Assembly (NCBI GenBank): GCA_024277285.1
Contig: JAJRVM010000372.1
Coordinates: 1 to 11,424 of the forward strand
Direction: 5' to 3'
From: Planctomycetota bacterium
GTDB lineage: Bacteria > Planctomycetota > Planctomycetia > Pirellulales > Pirellulaceae
Length of the DNA stretch: 11,424 nt
The notes beneath the pieces are model-generated. The model ran no database searches. It had not been told where the DNA came from and was given only the letters and a program-made list of their open reading frames with translations. This document shows, in pieces, positions 1 to 6,789 of the stretch (the stretch's first letter is position 1; every line of letters starts with the position of its first letter). Both the position numbers and the translations under genes were made by a program.

Positions 1-78
1 CAGCCCTTTCCAGGCACCCCAAAGGGTGGCGATTGCCAGCACTGCTAGCATCACGATGTCGTACGTCTCGATGTTCAT
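1..78 (-). CDS. CvpA family membrane protein, N-terminal fragment
   Basis: Reading leftward from the ATG at 78-76, 26 codons stay open to the window edge. The peptide starts MNIETYDIVMLAVLAIATLW and continues GAWKGL. A short polar start with a D-I-V motif, then a hydrophobic helix, then a G-x-x-(K/R)-G turn is the usual beginning of CvpA (colicin V production) family proteins, which are inner-membrane proteins with several helices. A GGGAG Shine-Dalgarno-like site lies at 92-88, nine bases before the ATG, and a promoter-like pair of boxes lies further upstream at 227-255. The rest of the gene is outside the window, so the family call rests on one helix and could be wrong; another small membrane protein is the alternative. 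That a real minus-strand gene starts here is more certain than its name. Confidence 0.6.
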   Translation of the reverse strand, partial: MNIETYDIVMLAVLAIATLWGAWKGL

Positions 79-226
79 CCCAACTGTCTCCCGACTTCCC
101 TGAAGCTGGCGTTTCCGAACTGACGCGGCACTAGGATCATCATCGCCCAAATACCGGTTTGCCGCATCGGGGGCTTCACGGCCGAGCGTAAAGCCTGGCT
201 GTGGCAAACGACGAAAACCACTGGCT

Positions 227-255
227 AGTATAGTGCGTCTCAGCTCCGTCCCCAA
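227..255 (-). promoter_or_regulatory. Sigma-70-like promoter for the CvpA-like gene
   Basis: On the minus strand TTGGGG (255-250) is followed by a 17-base spacer and TATACT (232-227). The -10 box matches TATAAT at five of six positions, the -35 keeps the TTG, and the spacer is ideal. Transcription would start near 220 and leave a 5' leader of about 140 bases before the ATG at 78. The call is based on motif match only. Confidence 0.45.
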
Positions 256-379
256 GTTCGATACACGGACGGTGATTCAACGCAGTCGCATCAAGACGAC
301 CCAAGTCTATTCTCATTTCGCGGCGTTGTCTTGACCGAAATACCGCCCGCGACCCCAAAACTGCTAGCAAGAATCGCTA

Positions 380-409
380 TTGGCAAAGGCCCCCGAAATC
401 GGCTACAGT
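380..409 (+). promoter_or_regulatory. Candidate promoter for the membrane-bound hydrolase
   Basis: TTGGCA (380-385) matches the -35 consensus at five of six positions. It is followed, after 18 bases, by TACAGT (404-409), which matches the -10 consensus at four of six. It points toward the hydrolase start at 631 and would leave a leader of about 215 bases. The match is weak enough to occur by chance. Confidence 0.28.
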
Positions 410-510
410 TCGCCACGCAACAGAGCAGGGGATTCCGTGCGCGTTTTCGATGCTGCGCAAGGTGGCCGGTCAAGTGTATTGCCCGAGGGCGTTAAGCGCA
501 GAGGCCTGGC

Positions 511-540
511 CGGGTGCTCCGGATACGGGTGCTCCGGATG
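511..540. repeat. 15-bp tandem duplication
   Basis: Two adjacent 15-base units, CGGGTGCTCCGGATA (511-525) and CGGGTGCTCCGGATG (526-540), differ only at the last base. A degenerate third unit (CGGGGCCGGATGC, from 541) follows. The unit is 15 nt, so a reading frame crossing it would stay in frame, but I see no supported gene here. It is most simply a replication-slippage duplication in intergenic DNA. Confidence 0.7.
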
Positions 541-630
541 CGGGGCCGGATGCATGCGTCACCATGGTCCAATGCCACAATCCTCGAACGCCAACCGTAA
601 GACAACAAGTTTGCAAAGCGAGTGGACACG

Positions 631-1359
631 ATGGCCGATTTCAAAACACACATTACGGGCTCCACATTGGTCGGTATTGGAGTTGGTGCGGCAGGATACA
701 GTTTCGGAATACCACCCCAAAGTTGCTTGTTGGCAGCCGGGCTATGTAGCGTATCGGGAATCTTGCCCGACCTGGACAGTGACAGCGGGGTACCGTATCG
801 AGAATCGGTCGCGTTCATTTCCGCGTTCGTCCCGATGCTGTTGATCGGTCGGTTTCAATCGTTGGGTTGGCCACGTGAGACCATCGTGCTTGCCTGCGCG
901 TTGCTGTACATCGGCATTCGGTTCGGCGTCGCCGACGTTTTTCGGCGTTACACGGTCCACCGTGGCATGTGGCACAGCATCCCGGCAGCCGCTTCGGTCG
1001 GCCTGTTAGCATTCCTGATCACCGACCACCGTCATCTCGAACTGCGTCTCTACTGGACAGCCGCCGCCGTCACCGGCTTTATGGTCCATCTACTGTTGGA
1101 CGAATTGTACAGTGTGGATTTCCGCGGCGTGCGGTTGAAGAAATCGTTTGGCACAGCATTGAAATTCTGGTCCACGCGCGGCATGTGGCCCAACATCTCG
1201 ACCTACGGCAAGCTCGCTTTCCTGGTCATGCTGGCCTGGAGCGATCCGATGTTGATGGACTACGTTGACCAGCGTGCGCCGGTCACACGTACGGCGCGAC
1301 AAGTGCAGGAACAGGTCGATCAGCAAACTCAAGACATTGCTGAAGGCCTCTGGCGCTAG
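631..1359 (+). CDS. Membrane-bound metal-dependent hydrolase, YdjM family
   Basis: This 242-residue integral membrane protein carries the hallmarks of the YdjM/LexA-regulated membrane-bound hydrolase family (DUF457). These are an N-terminal MADFKTHITGS with the conserved His7, an acidic DLDSDSG motif at 47-53, the VHRGMWHS motif at 108-116 (His110, His115), and HLLLDELY at 153-160 with a further His and Asp. Together they are the expected ligands of a metal site. Hydrophobic stretches around 10-45, 59-75, 85-100, 117-131 and 141-157 fit several membrane helices, and residues 194-205 are another hydrophobic patch. The C-terminal 30 residues are polar, Gln-rich and probably helical. I start at the ATG at 631 rather than the in-frame GTG at 622 because MADFKTHIT is the usual family start; the ribosome site is weak. 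The substrate is not known for the family. The gene ends 15 bases before the convergent stop of dtd, with no terminator between. Confidence 0.85.
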   Translation: MADFKTHITGSTLVGIGVGAAGYSFGIPPQSCLLAAGLCSVSGILPDLDSDSGVPYRESVAFISAFVPMLLIGRFQSLGWPRETIVLACALLYIGIRFGVADVFRRYTVHRGMWHSIPAAASVGLLAFLITDHRHLELRLYWTAAAVTGFMVHLLLDELYSVDFRGVRLKKSFGTALKFWSTRGMWPNISTYGKLAFLVMLAWSDPMLMDYVDQRAPVTRTARQVQEQVDQQTQDIAEGLWR

Positions 1360-1374
1360 ACCAGAACCGAGTCC

Positions 1375-1812
1375 TCACATTTCCACGTTCAGCGTCACGG
1401 GTCCATCGTTCACCAGCGCCACGTCCATGTGCGCGCGAAACCGTCCGCGTGCGACCTGAACGCCTTGTGCTTGGACCACTCCGCAAAGGTACTCGTACAG
1501 TTGCTGCGCCAACTCGAGCGGTGCCGCATTGACAAAACTAGGGCGTCGTCCCTTACGGCAATCGCCCCACAGCGTGAACTGACTGACGACTAACATTGCA
1601 CCGCCCACATCTTCCAACGAGCGGTTCATCTTCCCCTGCTCGTCCTCGAAGATCCGCAACCCAATCAGCTTTGCCGCCAGTCGGTCGGCATTTGCCTGAG
1701 TATCCTCATGCCCCACACCCAGCAGGACCAACAGACCGCAGCCGATCTGCCCCACGATCTGTCCTTCCACCGTCACCTGTGCTTCGCGCACGCGTTGAAT
1801 ACATGCTCTCAT
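1375..1812 (-). CDS. dtd: D-aminoacyl-tRNA deacylase (DTD)
   Basis: This 145-residue protein is exactly the usual length of bacterial DTD. The enzyme hydrolyses D-aminoacyl-tRNAs such as D-Tyr-tRNA, and also Gly-tRNA(Ala), so it proofreads chirality in translation. It is a cytoplasmic homodimer. The diagnostic motifs are present: the start MRACIQRV with VTVEG at 13-17, GLLVLLGV at 26-33, the SQFTL motif at 77-81 followed by GxRRPSF at 88-93, and NDGPVT at 135-140 containing the Gly-cisPro pair (137-138) that enforces chiral selectivity. I chose the ATG at 1812 over the upstream in-frame ATG at 1851 because MRA-x-xQRV is the family N-terminus and AGGGA lies seven bases upstream of it. The gene is divergent from pdxA and convergent with the hydrolase. 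Nothing in it looks broken. Confidence 0.97.
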   Translation of the reverse strand: MRACIQRVREAQVTVEGQIVGQIGCGLLVLLGVGHEDTQANADRLAAKLIGLRIFEDEQGKMNRSLEDVGGAMLVVSQFTLWGDCRKGRRPSFVNAAPLELAQQLYEYLCGVVQAQGVQVARGRFRAHMDVALVNDGPVTLNVEM

Positions 1813-2000
1813 CGTTTTGTCCCTTTGGGCTCGGTGTTTTTCAACCTTCAATCCGTCTTCAACGTTGTCATGTTACTCGAAAACCGTGTCGGCAAGGCCA
1901 AAACCAAGAGGATATTCTGCCCCCAGGTTGTTCACTCGTTTCTCGCCAGGACCGAGTGTAGTGCGGTACGTCCCCCCTCACTTCATCACCCCGCCTGCTC

Positions 2001-2006
2001 TAAAAT
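2001..2006 (+). promoter_or_regulatory. -10 box placed for a leaderless pdxA transcript
   Basis: TAAAAT (2001-2006) matches the -10 consensus at five of six positions and sits seven bases before the pdxA ATG at 2014, so transcription would start at or next to the A of the ATG. No Shine-Dalgarno sequence is visible in the 20 bases upstream. This is the arrangement known for leaderless mRNAs in several bacterial phyla (a TANNNT box about 7-12 bases before the start). There is no clear -35 box at the matching distance (1978-1983 reads TCACTT), which keeps confidence low. Confidence 0.33.
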
Positions 2007-2013
2007 AGCGACT

Positions 2014-3108
2014 ATGAGACCTCTACTTGCAATTACGATGGGCGACCCGACGGGCGTCGGACCGGAAACGATCGCGAAGGCCTGGTCACGCCAGTCGATG
2101 CATGCGAATTGTCGCGTGGTCGTGCTGGGGCATCCGGAGATCATGCGACGGGCATTGCGGCTCGTCGGTTCGGACGCTCAGATCGTCAAAGTCGAACGAG
2201 CGGATCAAGAGACTGCCTCGCCGTCAGTAATGCCCTGCCTGGCATGCTGTGCAAGTGACGCGGTCGACGCGCCCGCCGGACAGGTTGACGCCCGCGGCGG
2301 CGAAGCCGCCTACCAGTGCATTATCCGCGCGTGCCAACTAGCCCTGTCGGGTAATATCGACGCGATGGTCACGGCGCCGTTGAACAAGGCAGCCTTGGCG
2401 GCCGCCGGCCATGACTATCCGGGCCACACGGAGTTATTGGCCGACTACTGCAGGGCAAACAACGTGGTCATGATGTTGTATTTGGCCCCTCATCCGAACA
2501 CTCCCAACTCGAACGACACGATCAACACGCAACCGGCGACGGGCAAGAAACGGGGCCTGGGCGTGGCGCATGTCACGCTGCATGTGGCATTGCGTAACGT
2601 CAGCGGACTGTTGTCCCAGCAGCGCATTTTGCAAACCGCCATGCTGGCACATACGATTTCCCGGGCGATGCTGAGCGTAGACGGCCAAGCCCCAACGCCG
2701 CGAATCGGCGTCTGTGCACTGAACCCACACGCTGGCGAAGGTGGCCTGTTCGGTGACGAGGAACAACGTTTGATTCGCCCGGCCGTCGAGCAGGGGAAAG
2801 CGGCGGGAATGGACCTGCAGGGCCCCTACCCTGCTGATACCCTGATGGCGCGTGCGGCAGCTGGCGAGTTTGACGCCGTGGTGGCAATGTACCACGACCA
2901 GGGCCATATCGCCTTGAAGTTGCTGACGATGCACCAGGCCGTCAACATTACGCTCGGCCTTCCCGTGATTCGAACCAGTGTCGCGCATGGCACCGCATAC
3001 GATCGCGCTTGGCACGGCACCGCACAGTGCGAATCGATGGTGGCCGCCATTGAAGCAGCCACAAAACTGGTCGACTGCCGCGAACAACTGAACTGGAGTG
3101 CGTTTTGA
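2014..3108 (+). CDS. pdxA: 4-hydroxythreonine-4-phosphate dehydrogenase PdxA
   Basis: PdxA oxidises 4-phosphohydroxy-L-threonine with NAD+. The product decarboxylates to the amino-ketone that PdxJ joins to deoxyxylulose phosphate to make pyridoxine phosphate (DXP-dependent vitamin B6 pathway). The 364-residue protein begins with the family signature AITMGDPTGVGPE (6-18). VTAPLNK is at 119-125 and GHTE at 137-140. The three metal-binding histidines correspond to His190 (LHVALRNV), His239 (LNPHAGEGG) and His294 (MYHDQGH); the final GTAYD motif is at 326-330. It is longer than the roughly 330 residues of the E. coli enzyme, mainly because of a polar insertion of about 22 residues, rich in Asn, Thr and Pro, between the GHTE motif and the first metal histidine (roughly 160-182). 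The ATG at 2014 is chosen because RPLLAITMGDP is the normal start; the frame remains open upstream to 1708 without conservation, overlapping dtd in antisense. Divergent from dtd. Confidence 0.95.
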   Translation: MRPLLAITMGDPTGVGPETIAKAWSRQSMHANCRVVVLGHPEIMRRALRLVGSDAQIVKVERADQETASPSVMPCLACCASDAVDAPAGQVDARGGEAAYQCIIRACQLALSGNIDAMVTAPLNKAALAAAGHDYPGHTELLADYCRANNVVMMLYLAPHPNTPNSNDTINTQPATGKKRGLGVAHVTLHVALRNVSGLLSQQRILQTAMLAHTISRAMLSVDGQAPTPRIGVCALNPHAGEGGLFGDEEQRLIRPAVEQGKAAGMDLQGPYPADTLMARAAAGEFDAVVAMYHDQGHIALKLLTMHQAVNITLGLPVIRTSVAHGTAYDRAWHGTAQCESMVAAIEAATKLVDCREQLNWSAF

Positions 3109-3136
3109 AAATGGCTCCCAACACACAATCAGATCG

Positions 3137-3187
3137 TTTCCTCCCCCTCACCCTCTCTCCCTCTCACCCTCTCACCCCTACCCTCTT
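3137..3187 (+). repeat. Pyrimidine tract of CCCTCTCA-like units
   Basis: Between pdxA and the phosphatase the plus strand holds 51 bases that are almost purely C and T, broken only by single A residues. It is built from imperfect units such as CCCTCTCACC and CTCTCACC. Homopurine-homopyrimidine DNA of this kind is prone to slippage. CTCCCC at 3141-3146 is complementary to GGGGAG within the ribosome site of the next gene (3199-3204), so the tract could pair with it in RNA. Confidence 0.75.
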
Positions 3188-3197
3188 AACTCTCAAC

Positions 3198-3204
3198 AGG
3201 GGAG
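3198..3204 (+). promoter_or_regulatory. Strong Shine-Dalgarno site deciding the phosphatase start
   Basis: AGGGGAG lies six bases before the ATG at 3211. It supports this start over the later in-frame Met12 (3244), which would give a protein beginning MFLVRHGAT. Confidence 0.75.
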
Positions 3205-3210
3205 ATTTTC

Positions 3211-3849
3211 ATGGCATATGAGGCGGCGGCAGATACCTGCATCATGTTTCTTGTCCGGCATGGCGCGACACGCAACAATGTTGCGCGGCCTCCGAAACTG
3301 CAGGGATTGGGCGAGGATATCGGGCTCTCAGATGAAGGGCGGTCACAGGCCCAGAGAACCGCACGGCTTTTGGCCGATCAGACCATCACGCGCGCGTTCA
3401 GCAGCCCGCTGGCGCGTGCCATGGAAACGGCGTCGATCATCGCCGAGTCTCATGGCCTGACGCCAAGGGCGATCGAGCCCTTGCATGAAGTCGACGTTGG
3501 GCGTTGGGATGGGTGTTCGTGGGTCAACATCGAGCGTGAAGAACCGGAAGCCTATCACCGGTTCATGACCGATCCGGCCACGTACGGTTACGTTGGGGGC
3601 GAGAACCTAACGCAAGTCAAGGCACGCGTGCTGCCGGCAGTCGAGCGGCTGTTTGCCGAGCAAATCGGCCAAGTGATCCTCGTGGTCGGTCACAACGTGG
3701 TGAACCGCGTGTTACTGGCCACGCTGCTCGAGGTGCCCCTAGCCAAGGCGCGCAGCATCGACCAAGACAACTGCGGCGTGAATATTATTCGCTATCGAGC
3801 AGGTCACATGAAGGTTTTGACGACCAACGTCGCGTTACACTTGCATTGA
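3211..3849 (+). CDS. Histidine phosphatase superfamily protein (phosphoglycerate-mutase-like)
   Basis: This 212-residue, probably cytoplasmic protein belongs to branch 1 of the histidine phosphatase superfamily (GpmB/CobC/PhoE-like). The catalytic RHG is at 16-18 with His17 as the phospho-acceptor. The remaining catalytic set is present: SSPLARAMETA at 64-74 with Arg69, Glu93 in LHEVDVGRWDG as proton donor, and His161 in VVGHNVVNR. GGENLTQVKARV at 129-140 matches the usual G-E-S/N helix. No signal peptide is visible. The length is typical for broad-specificity phosphatases and for alpha-ribazole phosphatase, and motifs alone cannot separate these; no cobalamin genes are adjacent. It follows pdxA by 102 bases on the same strand. 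A read-through operon is possible, but the strong ribosome site and the repeat tract in the gap suggest separate control. A terminator-like hairpin follows at 3906-3937. Confidence 0.88.
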   Translation: MAYEAAADTCIMFLVRHGATRNNVARPPKLQGLGEDIGLSDEGRSQAQRTARLLADQTITRAFSSPLARAMETASIIAESHGLTPRAIEPLHEVDVGRWDGCSWVNIEREEPEAYHRFMTDPATYGYVGGENLTQVKARVLPAVERLFAEQIGQVILVVGHNVVNRVLLATLLEVPLAKARSIDQDNCGVNIIRYRAGHMKVLTTNVALHLH

Positions 3850-3905
3850 CAATGGATGATTCGCAACGATCGTCGGAACCGGAAGTAGAAGCGGCGCGCT
3901 CTACC

Positions 3906-3937
3906 GCCCCATTTTTGGGTTGCGGGGCTTCTTTTTT
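3906..3937 (+). terminator. Rho-independent terminator after the phosphatase
   Basis: GCCCC (3906-3910) pairs with GGGGC (3924-3928) across a 13-base loop and is followed directly by TTCTTTTTT (3929-3937). It lies 57 bases after the phosphatase stop and is oriented to end that transcript. Confidence 0.55.
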
Positions 3938-3948
3938 GCCCGTCATTT

Positions 3949-4033
3949 TCTTTGCCCTCCAGGGAGAACAGCCGAAGCGCCGCCGATGAGCGCGAGGGCA
4001 GCAAAGGGCAAAGAAGACTATGGGCAAAGAAGA
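3949..4033. repeat. Inverted and direct repeats between convergent genes
   Basis: TCTTTGCCCT (3949-3958) is a perfect inverted repeat of AGGGCAAAGA (4005-4014). GAGGGCA (3994-4000) offers the same left arm a second partner. GGGCAAAGAAGA occurs twice directly (4006-4017 and 4022-4033). The hairpin has no T tract on either strand, so it is not a standard intrinsic terminator. The rest of the 329-base gap (3850-4178) holds only the terminator at 3906-3937 and no gene I can support. Confidence 0.5.
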
Positions 4034-4178
4034 GCGTTTGATGGGCAGTGTTGCGACGAGGCAACTGGGGCTGACCGTGTTCCAACGCAACGCGCGTCAA
4101 TTCAAGAAACGGGAGGTTTGTGGCGGTGCGAGGATGATGGGCCAGCTACGGTAAACCCGCTAACTCGACTTGTCATTC

Positions 4179-5153
4179 TTACTTCGTCATTTTCTTAGCG
4201 GCTGCTTTCAGACGTGCCACGCACTGGGCAGTGCGTTCTTGAAACTCTTGATCGGACGGGCGGAAGTCGAAGTCACTGGGGCGCAAGCCGGGGCGAATGC
4301 GCACCTCGAACAGCTCCCAGGTAACGATCGACTCGCGTCGAGTCTTGCCGGTCTCTTTATCGACCAAGACATCGCGAAAATACGAAAACGAATAGGGAAA
4401 CAGGGGTATGATTTTGTCGCGGCCCAAGATCAGCGTCACACCATGCGGCACCTGCTCGGGCAACTCTTGCAGATCCGCTTGGGCACCGGCCAGGATCGCC
4501 TCACTTTGAGCTGGCAACATCCGGGCCAACATGGCCGGTTTCCACTCCCCTTCCACTTGCCAAACCGGATGTTTGCCGATCATTGCGGGTCTGGGTGGGC
4601 CAAAAATGAAACTCTCGTTCAGTTTCGCTAGCAGCCGCGGGATCCCGCCGATGGCCATCCAGAACGAGGGGGAAACCAAGGGCTTGGTATTCCCGGCCAC
4701 TTCGCGCAGTCGCCCCAGATTAACGTGTGAAAACGTTTGCAATTCGCCCTGTCCGCGCACTTCCCAGAGCGAATCACCGTCGCTGATCTGCCGCAAGCTA
4801 TGAACCTGACCACCAACCTGCAGTTTCAAGTCGAGTTTCAAGAACAGCTTGGGGCCTTGGGTCAATTGACAATACTCTCCTGATCCGACCAGCTTCTGGT
4901 CGAAGATATGAACACTCTGACGCGTCTTGGCCTCGAGACCGGGTGCCAGGAGGAGCCGATGAGCTGCCTCAGCGACAAGTTCTTGCCCACTAATCGAAGA
5001 ATTCGTCGCAGCGGCGGCACTGGCTTCGTGCGATTCGCCGATCGACTCCTTAACCTCTTTGTTTTCAACTGGTTGCGACGAATCAATAGCAGCAACACGC
5101 ACCCCAATTGCGAGGCAAAAAACGACTGCGAGTATGGGCAACTTGTAGTTCAT
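4179..5153 (-). CDS. Exported protein of unknown function, LolA-like in character
   Basis: The 324-residue product begins with a signal peptide (MNYKLPILAVVFCLAIGVRVAA, likely cleaved near residue 22; there is no lipobox). A low-complexity Ser/Glu/Ala linker follows to about residue 55, then a single domain from about 56 to 302. Notable segments are LFLKLDLKLQ (103-112), SDGDSLWEVR (124-133), HPVWQVEGEW (195-204) with two tryptophans, and ILGRDKIIPLFPYSFSYFRD (242-261). Alternating beta-strand-like stretches, a D-G-x-x-x-W motif and a late FPY-S-F-x-Y segment recall planctomycete secreted proteins with a LolA/outer-membrane-lipoprotein-sorting fold. This is only a resemblance, and I do not recognise the family; it does not look like DUF1571. 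No Shine-Dalgarno is visible before the ATG at 5153, but the signal peptide supports that start. Divergent from the envelope lipoprotein at 5505 and convergent with the phosphatase. Confidence 0.82.
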   Translation of the reverse strand: MNYKLPILAVVFCLAIGVRVAAIDSSQPVENKEVKESIGESHEASAAAATNSSISGQELVAEAAHRLLLAPGLEAKTRQSVHIFDQKLVGSGEYCQLTQGPKLFLKLDLKLQVGGQVHSLRQISDGDSLWEVRGQGELQTFSHVNLGRLREVAGNTKPLVSPSFWMAIGGIPRLLAKLNESFIFGPPRPAMIGKHPVWQVEGEWKPAMLARMLPAQSEAILAGAQADLQELPEQVPHGVTLILGRDKIIPLFPYSFSYFRDVLVDKETGKTRRESIVTWELFEVRIRPGLRPSDFDFRPSDQEFQERTAQCVARLKAAAKKMTK

Positions 5154-5504
5154 GGTGCGGTTGTGTTGGTTTTGCCAAAGAAAATCGTTGTATCACGCCG
5201 ATCAAAAACCCACAGAGGCGTTTTTTCCGCACAGCTTGCGCGGGAAGGTCGAGCGTCTTGGAGCGATCCCGCCAGCAGTGGCGGTACGCTGCAGACGGCA
5301 AGACGAACGGACTCACCAGGGCGTGCCATTCTAGGATGGGATGCAAGGTAGTGTCCACGCCAAAAAAGACGAGCAAGCCTGAGACAAAACTTGTCGGATC
5401 CAGAACCGTCCACACTCGTTCCGCTGTTACCTAGCCTGGAGTCACCAGCTGCTTGCGCCCTATCTGGAAGTTTTCTCGCGCAAGCGCCGCGTAGGGGGGA
5501 TATT
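5154..5504. other. Divergent intergenic region between two exported-protein genes
   Basis: These 351 bases separate the leftward LolA-like gene from the rightward lipoprotein, so both promoters should lie here. I found no pair of boxes good enough to call on either strand. The only clear signal is the ribosome site AGGGGGGA at 5493-5500. Open frames crossing the region are short, lack recognisable domains and overlap the flanking genes in other frames. Confidence 0.5.
5493..5500 (+). promoter_or_regulatory. Ribosome binding site deciding the lipoprotein start
   Basis: AGGGGGGA ends four bases before the ATG at 5505. The frame is open back to 5391, but only a start at 5505 gives a proper lipoprotein signal peptide, so the site and the signal peptide agree. 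Confidence 0.75.
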
Positions 5505-6761
5505 ATGAAGATCAGCATGTCACATTGGATCATGCTCATCGCCATCGCTGCGACCGCGGTGGGGTGTGCTCATCACCGATCGTATAACTTGCCGCCTGCC
5601 GAGCGGCTGATGCAACCCGGACCGGGTGTTGGCGGCCCAGGACCTGGAGTCCTCGGCCCACCGCCAGCTCCCGTTGTCAGTGCTTCCATGATGGGCGGCC
5701 CAACCATGGCCGGCCCGATGATGGGTGGCCCGATGATGGGTGGGGGCATGGCCGGTGGTGGCGTATCGTTGGCCGGTTATGGAATGGGCATGAGGCCAGT
5801 CGTTCCGGCCAACGTCCAGATCCTGTTTGCTCGGCCTGAGAGCATGATGGTAGCATGGGACGTCGGTGGCGTCGGCTACTTCGACTCGGAACCGCTAGTC
5901 GTGCCCGGACGTTCGACGTTCCCCACTGGCGGCATCTACCGGCTGAAGGTCAGCAATATTGAAGGACGCGAGGGCGTCGAGCGTTATCCGACGTTGGAGA
6001 TCGGCCCGCTCACACCACGCACGGAAGCTTATTTGGCGCACAACGCCATTCCCATCCAACTGACCGAAGAGGACTTTGACCAAGTCTCGGCCGGCAACTT
6101 TGTCACGAAGGTTATTTATCTACCTGATCCCGAGTTCCAAGAACTAGCGTTGGCCGGCGTCGAAACGCTTGTCAGCACGCGTCTTGATCCAGGCATCGAC
6201 CCGATCGTCGAAGCCGATCGCCGTGGTTCGATCCTGGCGATCATCCGCATGGGTAACAAGGACCTGGAAGTTCCCGGTGCCAACGGAGTCCAACGCGGCG
6301 TAATGCCGGCTGGCGGAGTCGTGATGGGCGGCGCTGGTGGCATGGGCGTATGTGCGGGCGGCGCGGCAGCTTGTGGCACGTGCAACAATTGCCAGCGCGG
6401 GTGCCTGCCCGGACAAGGGTTGCTCCCTGGTGGTGCGGTTCCCTACGGCAACGTCCCCAGCTACCTGTCGGGCGTCACCGTACCTCAATACGGCATGCCG
6501 ATCACCGGCACTCCGATTGGGCTGCCAGGTCCACCGCACATTCCGTTGGGTGCTCCCGCCGGATTGCGTAAGCATGTGATGACCAATCATTCGCACAACC
6601 AAATGCCTGAACCCGTGCGTAAGTTCAAGATCGACGTGCGCCGGCAACCAGGGTACAGCTATCCAGCACCGCCGACTCGCATGAAGATCCGCGAACAGAG
6701 CATTCATGCACCGATTCGCTATGGCCAGACGATCCACGACGCTCAACAGTGCGTCAAGTAG
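5505..6761 (+). CDS. Envelope lipoprotein with Met/Gly/Pro repeats, a conserved planctomycete-type domain and a Cys cluster
   Basis: The 418-residue product has a lipoprotein signal peptide ending TAVGC, with Cys21 as lipidation site. In order: a Pro/Gly-rich region (30-60), a Met-rich repeat (62-83, units like MMGGP), a domain at about 101-257, a Gly/Ala stretch leading to a cysteine cluster at 283, 290, 293, 296 and 300, a Pro/Gly-rich linker (305-352), a His/Met patch (KHVMTNHSHNQM, 356-367), and a basic C-terminus. The domain contains IYRLKVSNI (144-152), YPTLEI (161-166), AIPIQLTEEDFDQV (181-194), VTKVIYLPDPEFQ (200-212) and ILAIIRMGN (243-251). The secreted protein at 6970 carries the same motifs in the same order, so the two are paralogues. 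I recall similar proteins from planctomycetes but know no function; a structural or cross-linked surface role is inferred from composition. The large hairpin at 6790-6868 probably ends the transcript. Confidence 0.87.
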   Translation: MKISMSHWIMLIAIAATAVGCAHHRSYNLPPAERLMQPGPGVGGPGPGVLGPPPAPVVSASMMGGPTMAGPMMGGPMMGGGMAGGGVSLAGYGMGMRPVVPANVQILFARPESMMVAWDVGGVGYFDSEPLVVPGRSTFPTGGIYRLKVSNIEGREGVERYPTLEIGPLTPRTEAYLAHNAIPIQLTEEDFDQVSAGNFVTKVIYLPDPEFQELALAGVETLVSTRLDPGIDPIVEADRRGSILAIIRMGNKDLEVPGANGVQRGVMPAGGVVMGGAGGMGVCAGGAAACGTCNNCQRGCLPGQGLLPGGAVPYGNVPSYLSGVTVPQYGMPITGTPIGLPGPPHIPLGAPAGLRKHVMTNHSHNQMPEPVRKFKIDVRRQPGYSYPAPPTRMKIREQSIHAPIRYGQTIHDAQQCVK

Positions 6762-6789
6762 GGTAATAGTCGGCTGTGTAAACATTCGC

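Larger units (their letters stand above)
79..630. other. Divergent intergenic region without a convincing gene
   Basis: This 552-base gap separates the leftward CvpA-like gene from the rightward hydrolase. The open frames inside it (for example 450-749 on plus and 492-818 on minus) have no recognisable domain and run into the hydrolase in another frame, so I treat them as chance. It holds one good minus-strand promoter candidate (227-255), one weaker plus-strand candidate (380-409) and a short tandem duplication (511-540). A small inverted repeat, CCGTCC at 246-251 with GGACGG at 267-272, overlaps the -35 side of the minus promoter and could be an operator, but nothing further supports that. 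Confidence 0.5.

Noticed and set aside
246..272. GTTCGATA with flanking CCGTCC/GGACGG, resembling a tRNA T-arm
   Set aside because: The loop is 15 bases with no proper five-pair T-stem, and no acceptor, D or anticodon arm fits around it.
380..844. Open frame on plus of 154 residues overlapping the hydrolase start
   Set aside because: It has no domain, an Arg/Ser/Cys-rich composition typical of shadow frames, and runs 214 bases into a well-supported gene in another frame.
2434..3126. Long minus-strand open frame of 230 residues inside pdxA
   Set aside because: It is antisense to a clearly conserved enzyme, rich in His/Arg/Cys, and has no motif. It reflects codon bias of pdxA.
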